From Priapulus caudatus (Eukaryota > Priapulida > Priapulimorpha > Priapulimorphida > Priapulidae): DNA of 46,755 bases. The notes under the pieces were generated by a model, which was not told where the DNA came from, searched no databases, and saw only the letters and a program-made list of their open reading frames with translations. Of this stretch, positions 1 to 46,755 are shown piece after piece (the first letter of the stretch is position 1; each line of letters begins with the position of its first letter). The stretch covers positions 29,536 to 76,290 of the forward strand of contig NW_014577254.1 in NCBI RefSeq assembly GCF_000485595.1, written 5' to 3'. A program made the translations under genes and the position numbers.

Positions 1-239
1 GGAGGTTCGCTATCATTTAGGATAAGTCCGCGGGTGCAGGTCGTACACGGATAGTGGGCTGGGGGCCCGGGCGGAAACAGAAGATTTGAAGAGATGCGCA
101 GTGAGAATACAGTAGACATCATGACACAGATGGTCGAGGAAAAACTAGGACAATTACATCCACACCTCAGCCTGCCTGACACCGCTCTTGCACACGCAAA
201 CACGCAAGTATGCACACAGAACAAAGGTGCGAGCACGTA

Positions 240-570
240 TGGCAAGCATTTTGTATCGTGATTCGAGAAACCAAGTTTCCTCGCAAGAAATCCGGTTTCG
301 TGCTCGCAAAACCTAGTTTCTTGATTAAGAAACTAAGGTTTCTAGCCAGAAAAAGGTTTCCAACAACGTCACTAAATCACAACGCAACAATGAATCAATG
401 CAACAATGCAACAAATCAACAATGCATTGAAACCGCTTACGTCACGGAATCCTAGATACGGGCCTTAGCAATGACGAAAGTGGGTTTCGAGTTCTGAAAC
501 TGGGTTTTGAGCTTGGAAGCGAGATTTCGAGCACTGAACCTATCAGAATTATGATACAAAATGCTTGCCA
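240..570. mobile_element. Inverted-repeat element, MITE-like
   Basis: TGGCAAGCATTTTGTATC at 240-257 recurs inverted at 553-570. Between them are many spaced GTTTC/GAAAC motifs arranged roughly symmetrically. No convincing target duplication or coding sequence was seen, so the superfamily is unknown. It lies upstream of the first TUT4/7-like exon in this window, presumably in an intron. Confidence 0.5.
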
Positions 571-1273
571 GACCACGCACACATTGCAATCACGCGTACT
601 TCGATGGCTAGCGTCTTGAAGTTCCACATCTTCTCAAAGTGCATGAGTGGCTGCAGCCTGCCTAAATGCTGACCACCTGATGCTCGTTGAAGGTTGAATC
701 GTTCGTGTAGAAGCGCACGCATGCCTAGCAGAGCCTCTCCACATGTCTGCTTATTCTTGGTTTCAGGTGGGGGCCACACCTTGTGGCTACGTGGAGGGAC
801 ACAGCAGGGCGCGAGATTAGCAACGGCCCCACAGGCATACGCCGCAAATTATTTGGAGGGCCAGTAACATTGGCAAAACACCGCCCCTCCGAGCGGTGGG
901 TTCAGCTGTGTTAGCGAGTACCTACATTTTTATTTATAGGCATTAAGTGAGCAAGTAGCCTACATTGCTGTTTTACTTGATTCAAACACTTCGCGACATC
1001 ATTCATGATCTGCATTATAGTCTGTTCAACAGCTACTATGCGATGCACACACTACAGCTTTTTTTTTAATTATCATGTCAACTCTTATTTTAGGTCCATT
1101 CTGGTTTAAACAGCAAACAAATTTGTGAGGGCTGGTAGCCCTCTGGGCCGATGCAAAAAATCTGAATTTCATGCAAGCAAACCATATCTGTATTAATGGA
1201 AGACTGGTTTGAGCATGACGTTATTTAGGTGACTGTTGGCTCCTCCCTGCCCCTCCCTTCCTCGCTCTTCCCT

Positions 1274-1595
1274 GCATGCGTACAGGCGGACAGCTGGGTG
1301 TGAGTGTGTGCGTGCGCGTGGGAGCATGCATGCGTACAGGCAGGCAGCTGGGTGTGAGTGTGTGCGTGCGCGTGGGAGCATGCATGCGTACAGGCAGGCA
1401 GCTGGGTGTGAGTGTGTGCGTGCGCGTGGGAGCATGCATGCGTACAGGCAGGCAGCTGGGTGTGAGTGCGTGCGTGCGCGTGGGAGCATGCATGCGTACA
1501 GGCGGGCAGCTGGGTGTGCGTGCACGCGTGCACGTGGGAGCATGCATGCGTACAGGCGGGCAGCTGGGTGTGCGTGTGTGCGTCATGCTTGCATG
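1274..1595. repeat. 54-bp minisatellite, 6 copies
   Basis: GCATGCGTACAGG recurs at 1274, 1328, 1382, 1436, 1490 and 1544. Units are nearly identical and contain a GTGTGCGTGCGCGTGGGAGC segment. The length divides by three, so both strands show long repetitive open frames; these are not genes. It lies about 90 bp upstream of the zinc-knuckle exon, in an intron. Confidence 0.95.
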
Positions 1596-1687
1596 CGTGC
1601 GCATTTTATAATTCACGTTATATATCGGCGCCAGCGAATGAAAATCGCGTGCAGCAACTTTGACTACGAATTGTTTCCTACATGTAG

Positions 1688-5281
<3,594 letters not shown>

Positions 5282-5723
5282 ATAGATCTCACTCGAGCTG
5301 CTTCGTAACAACATGGTGGATTGCATGCTGAATCCTACTGATGGTGAAACCTCTAATAGTAGCGACTCGTTATACACTGATTTACTGTCTCTGTCGTAGA
5401 TGTGCACAGTCAGCTCTTGCCACACTTGATGCTTGCATGAATTTGCGGGCATCTTGGCAAAGTGCAAAAAACTACCCTGACCTTAATGTAAAAATTATTT
5501 GTTTTTTATATCAACTGTTAAAGGAAAATTATGTTGTCACTACCCAAATAAATTATAGATGTTGTTAAACTAGGCTATGGTATAGACGACTATCTGCTGA
5601 TCTAGACAGTACAAAACAACTTGTGTTCATGTAGCTTGAATTAATCTACATGAAATCGGCTCTACGCGTATATCGAAAAGTGACCTTTTTATGCGATAGG
5701 TGGCGCGACGTGTACCTTATAGC

Positions 5724-5771
5724 CATAGAAATAATATACTTGTTATATTCGTGTCTGTAATTATTTCTATG
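5724..5771. repeat. Short hairpin with CATAGAAATA ends
   Basis: CATAGAAATAAT and ATTATTTCTATG form inverted ends of a 48-bp segment. The ends match the two hairpins at 7831-7943, so it is probably a diverged member of that family. No clear target duplication remains. Confidence 0.5.
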
Positions 5772-6922
5772 AGTATAACAGGTCTGTTGCCGTGTACGTA
5801 CTCCTTACCGCCGTCGCAAGCATGTTGGGAGGAAAACTATTTCGGTTGTTAATTTGAAATAAACGTAGGGCAGTGGAGAAATTTGCAATGATTCCGTGCG
5901 CAGAAAGAAGTGCACGGAAATTTTTTTTCATGGTACAATCGATCGGAGCTGCCTCGAAGTTTTTGTTGCTGTCCGGCTATAACAGGCCATAAATACGTTA
6001 GCATTCTGAATCTGAGGTCACGTGAACCCCGCTGATCACCTGTAATAAATATTGTAGTTGATTTATTGTAAAGGTGGCATGTACATTCTACCTTCATGCT
6101 GTCGTTCACTATTTTAGTTACATTACTGCAATTGTAATTATTGTATTGTTGATTTTATTTGTACACGGCTTTAGTGTGTTGTTGGGTTCAAACTAGGTAG
6201 GGCCTAGTTGTTTAGCCATAATTATTATTTTGCCATATTTACTAGTTTCTAATTTTTTGATGGGCGTCACTACAAATCGCCTGGTCTCATTGCAGCTAAG
6301 AAAATTTTTAATCAGTACACGAACTCGAAAGACATTAACATATGTCCATGGCCAACTGTTAAGATGGATTTAATTTTAGTGCCCTGTATGTCCTAGTTGA
6401 GTATATAGCCTAGTATTTGAGAATAATGTCATGATTTTTATAAATAAAATGGATTGGTCGAATAATCTTTATTTTTGCCATAAAACAAATCCTCTAAAAA
6501 TATTATTACAGTGATTGGTAATATTGTGAACTATATCTGTTCGTATCTCTATATTATGTCCAACATAGGTTGCAGTTTTATTTCTTTAGAAAAAAATTTA
6601 ACTAGTTATTTCATTCCAATTTTTTATGGTAATCAGTTTTGCTCACGTGCTATGGTTGGTTTAAATATAGAAATGTGCCTTTTGGCATGAGGTTTATTGT
6701 ATAATACAATAAAAACTTATAGTTCTTGCCAATCAAACCCAAATCCGAATATACTGTGTTTGTAAGGGTTGGGTGCAAGTTGAGCAAGTAACATTGTTCA
6801 GGCAAATCCTACGATTTTCATTGAAATAAAACGTTTTACTAAATTTGTATGTTTAAATGTATATATGTGTTAGATTTTGTTGCCTTTCTGTAGCTTTTGT
6901 TGTTTGATATTGTTTTTATTAG

Positions 6923-7005
6923 AAGAACTTGACAGTGATTCAGATGGAGCAGTGTCGGTTCGTTCTCACCAATACCATTCCCCAAGCTACTCATACCACA
7001 CATGA
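6923..7005 (+). other. Candidate alternative terminal coding exon
   Basis: A pyrimidine-rich acceptor (tgtttttattag) is followed by a short open frame reading EELDSDSDGAVSVRSHQYHS and then PSYSYHT with TGA at 7003-7005; an AATAAA lies near 7179. The Ser/Tyr/His-rich end resembles the tail of the upstream TUT4/7-like gene, so it could be an alternative last exon. I find only a weak donor (TCGC|GTAATC near 5272) that would join in frame. No homologue is recognised and this is inference. Confidence 0.25.
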
Positions 7006-7064
7006 TCTGTATATATGCTTGAGTTAATACAATATAAGTTAGCGTATGTGTCTATACTCGCACG

Positions 7065-7095
7065 CGCGAACACACGCACGCACGCACACACACAG

Positions 7096-7166
<71 letters not shown>
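7065..7166. repeat. CA microsatellite
   Basis: About 80 bp of uninterrupted (CA)n are preceded by CACGCA variants. It is intergenic. Confidence 0.97.
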
Positions 7167-7167
<1 letters not shown>

Positions 7168-7622
7168 TATGCGAAATGTAATAAATCTCATGATATAATT
7201 TATACGGCGTATTTGCAGCTGACCCCGTGTGTCATCCCACACGCGGATACTACGATCTTTCATGGACATGTTTACACTTTTATATTAATCTATTCTTCCT
7301 TTTTCCTATGATAAGTTAGAGGAAAAATCAGTGAGATTCGACACCATATAATATTGAATTGTAATTTAATTTTTTTATAATAAACTACTCATGAGTACGC
7401 CGCGTTCTTTTCATTAAATTACAATTTCATCTATTTAATATTTCTGTTCGCGAATTCGCGAACACGGTTTTAACATTAACGCAATTTTCTCATCTGTATG
7501 AACAATGACTGCTGATAAATAATTATGATCGAAAAATAAAAAGGATATAATAAATTAGTGTAAAAAGTTAGGAAAGTGATGTTGACATTGTTGTAGCATA
7601 TCCAATGACCTACGGGTACGAA

Positions 7623-7663
7623 CAAGAGTAGATAATAACACAATGTTTTATTATCTACTCTTG
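7623..7663. mobile_element. 41-bp palindromic insertion with exact 7-bp target duplication
   Basis: CAAGAGTAGATAATAA and its inverted copy are separated by a few bases. GTACGAA flanks it on both sides exactly (7616-7622 and 7664-7670). The terminal sequence is shared with the other members of the palindromic family. Confidence 0.85.
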
Positions 7664-7830
7664 GTACGAAGAATACTCAATAGTGTAAATTTACTTTTTC
7701 TTTTGATCTTTTATTATAACTAGTGAAATGTGATGCGAGCATAGAAATGTAGTAGGGGCCTAAATGATACAACCATTTATAATCATTAATGCACACAACG
7801 GGACCGACCATATCAAGGCATCATTGCACC

Positions 7831-7894
7831 CAGAGAAATAAATAGATAACTATGGTTATCTATGGTTAACTATGGTTATCTATCTATTTCTATG
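7831..7894. mobile_element. Palindromic insertion, 64 bp, 8-bp duplication (first of two)
   Basis: The ends are CAGAGAAATA and TATTTCTATG, with an interior of inverted AGATAACTATGGTTATCT motifs. ATTGCACC flanks it at 7823-7830 and 7895-7902 exactly. There is no coding capacity. Confidence 0.75.
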
Positions 7895-7902
7895 ATTGCA
7901 CC

Positions 7903-7943
7903 CATAGAAATAGTATAGATAACTATGGTTATCTATTTCTATG
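7903..7943. mobile_element. Palindromic insertion, 41 bp, 8-bp duplication (second of two)
   Basis: The ends are CATAGAAATA and TATTTCTATG. It shares the ATTGCACC copy at 7895-7902 with its neighbour and has another at 7944-7951. This suggests repeated insertion at one site or duplication of an element together with its target. Confidence 0.75.
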
Positions 7944-8426
7944 ATTGCACCCCTATCAAGCAAAGTGCATCTGCCCTACGACAAAATAAACGGACGCACA
8001 TGATTGGTCGACGTGCAACGTCACGTGGTAACCATTATCGACATTTAAACATCGGTGTACAGCAGTTGCAATATTACAACCTAGCACCGATAAGCATGAG
8101 ACCGATGTCTTTTTAAACAGGATTACGTGTCTAATTCACTAAAACATCTGTGTGTTTATATGTCGAGACCCTATCAAAAATCGTGTAATTGTTATATTTC
8201 TCAGACGAAACTATGTGTTGAATTTGAAATATAACAGACAAATGTTGTGATCTGTTGGGTGTTTGCGTGATCTAAGGAGGAAGGTGGCTCGGCTCATAGT
8301 CATACGTTGTGAAAATCTTATCCTGTCACACAAAGGAGGTTTCCATCCAGCCATCGAGCTTTGAGAGTCAACGAAAAGCAAGTACGACTAAAGGTTTTTG
8401 GAGCAGAGTCATCAAAGGTAGTAGGC

Positions 8427-42666
<34,240 letters not shown>

Positions 42667-42899
42667 GTAAGTTTTTGAAGGTTCTTCGTCGATACTATCG
42701 CAATTAATTGATGTAAAAACCAGTGAGAAATCCCAGTATGTCGGTTTAAAAAAACGCGACAGTAATTCCGATACTTACGGAGTACGTACACCATACAGAG
42801 CATGACGTTTATACGTATACAAGTCTGCGAAAACGACGAGCGATTGTGTAACCTTGGCGCGTCGATATTAGGGTGTGCATCGGCGTGGAGTGATGCGCC

Positions 42900-43374
42900 C
42901 ACAGGCACTTGGGACAGAGTCAGTAAAAACTGAAAATAATACGAACGCACATTCACAAATACTGAAATAGGCCCTATCTACTACCGTACCTTCGTTATAG
43001 TCCACTCGTTGCGTTCACTGTATATCCAAACTTTCGCTTCATAAAAACCCATGTAAATAACTAACAGCCCGAACGGCCTCCCACCTCGCCGCCTCGGCGA
43101 GTGGGTGCTGTGTGCATGAGAATATATATATAGAAGAATCTTAATAAAGAGTATATATGATAGATCTTGTATATAATACTATTTCTCATGGGCGACACAG
43201 CACGACTCGGCAGCGGCGAGTGCGGGAGCGTTCGGCGTTAGTTTTTACAAGGAAAGTGTATATACAGGGACGCAACAGTGGAACTGTAACAGAGAGGTAC
43301 GGTAGTAGGCCTATTTGTGAATGTGCGTTCATATTATTTTCAGTTTTACTGACTCTGTCCCAAGTGCCTGTGGG
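42900..43374. mobile_element. CACAGG-family element, 475 bp, 7-bp duplication
   Basis: The left arm CACAGGCACTTGGGACAGAG and the inverted right arm CTCTGTCCCAAGTGCCTGTG extend inward for more than 100 bp. ATGCGCC flanks it at 42893-42899 and 43375-43381. It is in the CDC14 intron just after exon 6. Confidence 0.87.
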
Positions 43375-43544
43375 ATGCGCCGTGGCTCGCACGTTCTCAT
43401 GGTTTAGAGTAAAAACCCGAACGCGTCTACGTCACGCGCTACGTAATGCCTGACGTCAGCAGTTCTCAGCTGGCCGAGGGTTGGCATCACTCAGGTCATG
43501 TGCGTGTGTCTCATGCTAACGGTGACCGGGTTGTTGTAGCTACG

Positions 43545-44275
43545 CGTGTGTCTCATCACGCTACGATGGTTGTGTAGATGGTGCGTCTCATCATGCTAGT
43601 CGATGTTGCGTAAAGATGGTGCGTCTCATCATGCTACGAGGTTGTGTAGATGGTGCGTCTCGAATCATGCTACGATGGTTTGTGTAGATGGTTGGGCGTC
43701 TCATCATGCTACGATGGTTTGTGTAGAATGGTGGCGTCTCGAAGTCACGCTACGTATGGTTGTGTAAGATGGTGTCGTCTCATCACGCTACGATGTGTGT
43801 AGATGGTGCGTCCTCATCATGCTACGATGGTTGCTGTAGACTGGTGCGGTTCTTCATCATGCTACGATGGTTGTGTCAGATGGTGCGTCTCATCACGCTA
43901 ACGATTGTTGTGTAGTATAGGTGGCGTCTCATCACGCTAGCGATGGTTGTGTAGATGTGCGTCTATCATCACCTACGTATGGTTGGTGTAGATGTGTGCG
44001 TCCCATCACGCTACGATGGTTGTGTAGATGGGTGCGTCTCATGATAGCTACGATGGTTGTGGCATGTGTAGATGCGTGCGTCTCATCATCGCACGAATGG
44101 TTTGTGCATGGTGTAGATGTGGCGTCTCATCATGCTACGATGGTTGTGGGCATGTGTAAGATGTGCGGTCTGCATCATGCTACGATGGTTGTGCAGTGTA
44201 GATGGTGCTCTCATCATTGCTACGATGTTTGTGCATGTCTGTAAATGGTGGCGTCTCATCTAATGCTACGGTCGG
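43545..44275. repeat. About 35-bp minisatellite with many indels
   Basis: The unit GCGTCTCATCATGCTACGAT followed by GGTTGTGTAGATGGT repeats about twenty times. Almost every copy has one-base insertions or deletions, so unit lengths vary irregularly. Confidence 0.93.
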
Positions 44276-44344
44276 CGTGTTTATGAAGAGCGATCGAATT
44301 GAAGCGTCGATTGATTGCTGCTGACATTTGCGCATATCGAATAC

Positions 44345-44700
44345 TCTTGACTGCCGCTGCTGGCTGCCTGCGTTGCCGCTGCTGGCTGATGGTGGTGGTG
44401 GTAGTGGTGGTGTGGTTCTCTGCTGCTGCTGCTGCGCTACTGTTTGCTGCTGCCGCTGCTGGTGCGGTGGTGGTGGTGCTGCTGCCGCGATCTGGTGGTG
44501 TGGTGGTGGTGCGCTGCTGTCTGCGGCTGCTGCTGCTGCCGCTGCTGGTGCTAAGCTAGCTACTGACTGCCTGCTGCTGCTAACTGCTCTGGCTGACTGC
44601 ACTGCTGCTCGCTGCCACTGCTGCTACGCTGCTGCTGCCGCTGCTCTACTACTGCTGCTGCTACTGCTGATGCTGCTGCTGGCTACTACTGCTCATGCTG
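44345..44700. repeat. Degenerate CTG/GGT array
   Basis: CTGCTGCTG, GCCGCTGCTGG and GGTGGTGGT blocks, similar in style to the array at 34722-35162. It reads as poly-A/L/C frames without biological meaning. Confidence 0.92.
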
Positions 44701-44867
44701 CATCACGCGTGTCACACGCACCAAAGCTGCTGTGTTAGAGGGGAAGGTGTGGGTGTAGACTCGTACAGAGAATCCCTCCGCTAGCAGCTCGGATCAAATG
44801 CCGGGACGAGCACTCTCCTTCCCTTCCGTATGCTCTCATATTACCCCCCCCGCCTCCTAGCTCTGCT

Positions 44868-45390
44868 CTCCTCTATTCTCTCTCTCTCTCTCGCGCGCGC
44901 GGCCGTGCATCTCTCTCTCTCTCAATCTTTTTGTTTCTCATCTCTCTCTCTTCATCTCTCTCTCATCTCGTCTCTCTCTCACTCAGCGTCTTCTTTCCAC
45001 CCAGACCTCTCATCTCTCTCTCTTTCTCTCTTCTCTCTGCCTTCTCATCTCTCTCTCCGCGTCTTTCTCTCTCTCTTACTACTACTCCTTCTCATCTCTC
45101 TCTCTCTCTTGAACGTTTTTTCTTTCTTCTCTGCGCCCTTGTTTCTTTCTTTCTCTTTCTCTCTCTCATCTTTCATCTCTCCCCCTCTCTCCTCTCTTTC
45201 TTTCTCTCCCTCTTTTCTTTCTCTTTCCTCGCTCTATCTCTCTCTCGTCCTTTCATTCTCTCGCGCCCGCGTCGTCCTCTCGCTCCTCTCGTTTTTCTTT
45301 CTTTTCTTTCCTCTCCCATCTCTTTCTCATCGTTTCTCACTCTCGTCGTCTCTCTCTCCACTCTCTCTCTCTCTCTTCTCTCTCTCTCTT
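44868..45390. repeat. Polypyrimidine (CTCT)n tract, about 0.5 kb
   Basis: Nearly pure C/T on the + strand, with TCTCTCTC runs and TTTC insertions. Such tracts can adopt H-DNA. The serine/leucine-rich frames across it are artefacts. Confidence 0.96.
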
Positions 45391-46324
45391 GCGAGCAGAT
45401 GTGATTAATGTCATGTCGAGCAGTTGTTGTACCACTTCCTGTCGTAGCGGCCGGCTGCTGCTTGGCCCTCGTAAGGATTACTTGATCAGCGAACATGGTT
45501 ATGTAACGCGAGACTCTATAGTCTCGTCTGCGGCGGGCGTCAAGGCTCAGTTAGTAAGTACTGTGGGCGGCTGTTTACTCTAGCTGCGAATCGCACCGCA
45601 AGCCGTGCTAGCCACCGCAAAAACACACGGTCTGCTTTTTGTCGCTCGAAGACGTCTGTCATGTCGCTCGCGTTCTGGTGGAGAATCTGTAGTTCGACTG
45701 ACTCAATCGGAAGAGTCCTCTCTCTCTCTCCTCTCTCCTCTTCCCACTAGCTCTAGAACTGATAGCCCTTCGCTCTGCCACAGGCCTATCTATGGCTATA
45801 CGTTCTAAGCTATATCGTCTCCCGGAGAGTTAATAATACACTATCGGTTTCGGTTTGTAATGAGTTTAATGGAAGTAGAGATTTGTTTGTTTGTTGTGTG
45901 CGTGCGTACGTACGTAGCCAACGAGCAGTAACGGAGACAGATACACAGACCCTATGTTTCGAAATACTTGTTTATTTGAACTTTGATTCGCAATATAAGG
46001 TCTGGCGTAATATATTTGGGGCACGTTTCAGGACCGTGGTCGTTCGGCGATGTAAGTTTTCGAAAGCTGTGATGACTGCTGCGCTAACTTGTTTATTATC
46101 CAACGCCAGTTTAGAAAGACAGAAACAAGAACGGTACGATTGTTAGAATGAGGGTTTTGGCTGGATGCGGTGCTAGACTGGCTTCATGCAAGTTCGCGCC
46201 TGAACATAAGCATAACGCGCGCCAGTCGCAAATCTTCACGTCTCACGTACGCAACAGCACGCACGCACGCACGCACGCATCATATGGAAGGTCATTAACG
46301 CCAAAACCTACCTTTTCTAATCGG

Positions 46325-46490
46325 TGCGCTTAAAATGTATTTTAAAGCGGGATTGAATTCCAGCCAATCAGAACAGTGGTTTATCGCAGCTTAAATCGAT
46401 TTAAAGCGCGATGTAAAAACCACTGTTCTGAATTGGCTGGAATTGCATCGCGCTTATAAAAGTATTTTGAAGCGCGATTAAAATAGTAGG
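46325..46490. mobile_element. Inverted-repeat element near window end
   Basis: ATTCCAGCCAATCAGAACAG at about 46358 recurs inverted near 46410-46440 (with AACCACTGTTCTGA). Outer GCGCTTAAAA/AAGCGCGAT motifs are also roughly symmetric. There is no ORF; the class is unknown. Confidence 0.6.
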
Positions 46491-46501
46491 TTAAGGTATT
46501 T

Positions 46502-46640
46502 TTGTGGGCGTGTGTGTGTGATTTTGTGTGCAGTTGTGGTAGTGTGTGTGGGTGCGTGTGTGTGCTGGTGGTGTGTCGGGTGGGTGTGTGTGTGTGTCTG
46601 CGTGCGTGGCGTGGCGTGCCGTGCGCTGCGTGCGTGCGTG
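46502..46640. repeat. GT-rich simple repeat
   Basis: GTGTGTG and GTGCGTGC words with GGTGTGTCGGGTGG breaks. No gene. Confidence 0.9.
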
Positions 46641-46755
46641 CGATAAGAATGTGGGGAGAGGGTGGTGCGGTAATAAGTTTAATTAAAAACAGATATCATA
46701 ACGTCTATATAGAACTGACACACGCACCGATAATAATATAATAATAATAATAATA

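Larger units (their letters stand above)
5282..8426. other. 3' UTR of the TUT4/7-like gene and intergenic stretch up to CDC14
   Basis: No conserved exon was seen except the weak candidate at 6923-7005. The stretch holds several AATAAA motifs, AT-rich sequence, a CA microsatellite and four small palindromic insertions. The CDC14 promoter and 5' UTR must lie just before 8427; no TATA box or other core element is convincing, and an upstream noncoding exon is possible. Confidence 0.6.
42667..46755. other. CDC14: Start of CDC14 intron 6
   Basis: After the exon 6 donor no further CDC14 exon was found. The region holds a CACAGG element, a noisy 35-bp minisatellite, a CTG array, a polypyrimidine tract, an inverted-repeat element and GT repeats. 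Section 45400-46330 shows no feature I can support. Confidence 0.7.

Noticed and set aside
8361-8426. Extended N-terminus for CDC14 from TTG at 8361
   Set aside because: A non-ATG start is not needed; ATG at 8427 gives the length usual for the family before DRLYFAT.
44830-45408. 192-codon Ser/Leu-rich frame
   Set aside because: It is a pure (CTCT)n polypyrimidine tract; composition explains the absence of stops.

Overview
This is animal nuclear DNA, probably from an invertebrate with a repeat-rich genome; I cannot name the lineage. Spliceosomal introns, two genes of metazoan type, very long introns, many short inverted-repeat transposons and abundant CA/TG microsatellites all point that way. 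Nothing prokaryotic is present. A run of 594 N marks an assembly gap at 35521-36114.

Two protein genes, both on the + strand, are supported by exon homology, splice sites and intron phase. (1) Positions 1688-5281 hold the last four coding exons of a TUT4/TUT7-type terminal uridylyltransferase: a CCHC zinc knuckle, a charged linker, a long Ser/Tyr/Gln-rich tail with 16-residue repeats and a polyglutamine tract, and a short Q-rich last exon. The tail exon carries a -1 frame break (about 3000-3045) and a TAG inside the polyQ (3652-3654); the frame resumes after both, so assembly error or a variant allele is likelier than a dead gene. (2) Positions 8427-42666 hold the first six coding exons (154 codons, N-terminal domain) of the CDC14 dual-specificity phosphatase, with introns of 1.0, 1.1, 8.4, 3.7 and 19.6 kb. 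The catalytic domain lies beyond the window.

Everything else is intergenic (5282-8426) or intronic. The introns hold a tRNA-Arg(CCT)-like sequence on the minus strand (17620-17691), a non-autonomous hAT (10996-11831), a PIF/Harbinger MITE with TAA target duplications (33601-33868), a TA-flanked element (4006-4184), several minisatellites (44-bp x6, 54-bp x6, about 30 bp, about 35 bp, about 72-bp dimeric), degenerate CTG arrays, a 0.5-kb polypyrimidine tract and a decayed telomere-like stretch.

The most striking signal is a dispersed family of very small, almost purely palindromic insertions. Their ends are CAAGAG/CAGGAG/CAGAAG plus T(A)NATAATA, and most are flanked by a 7-bp target-site duplication. 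I count about ten in the window, from 22 to 430 bp, including nested and back-to-back insertions. A second family (ends CACAGGCACTTGG) also makes 7-bp duplications in three complete copies. No transposase for either is visible here.
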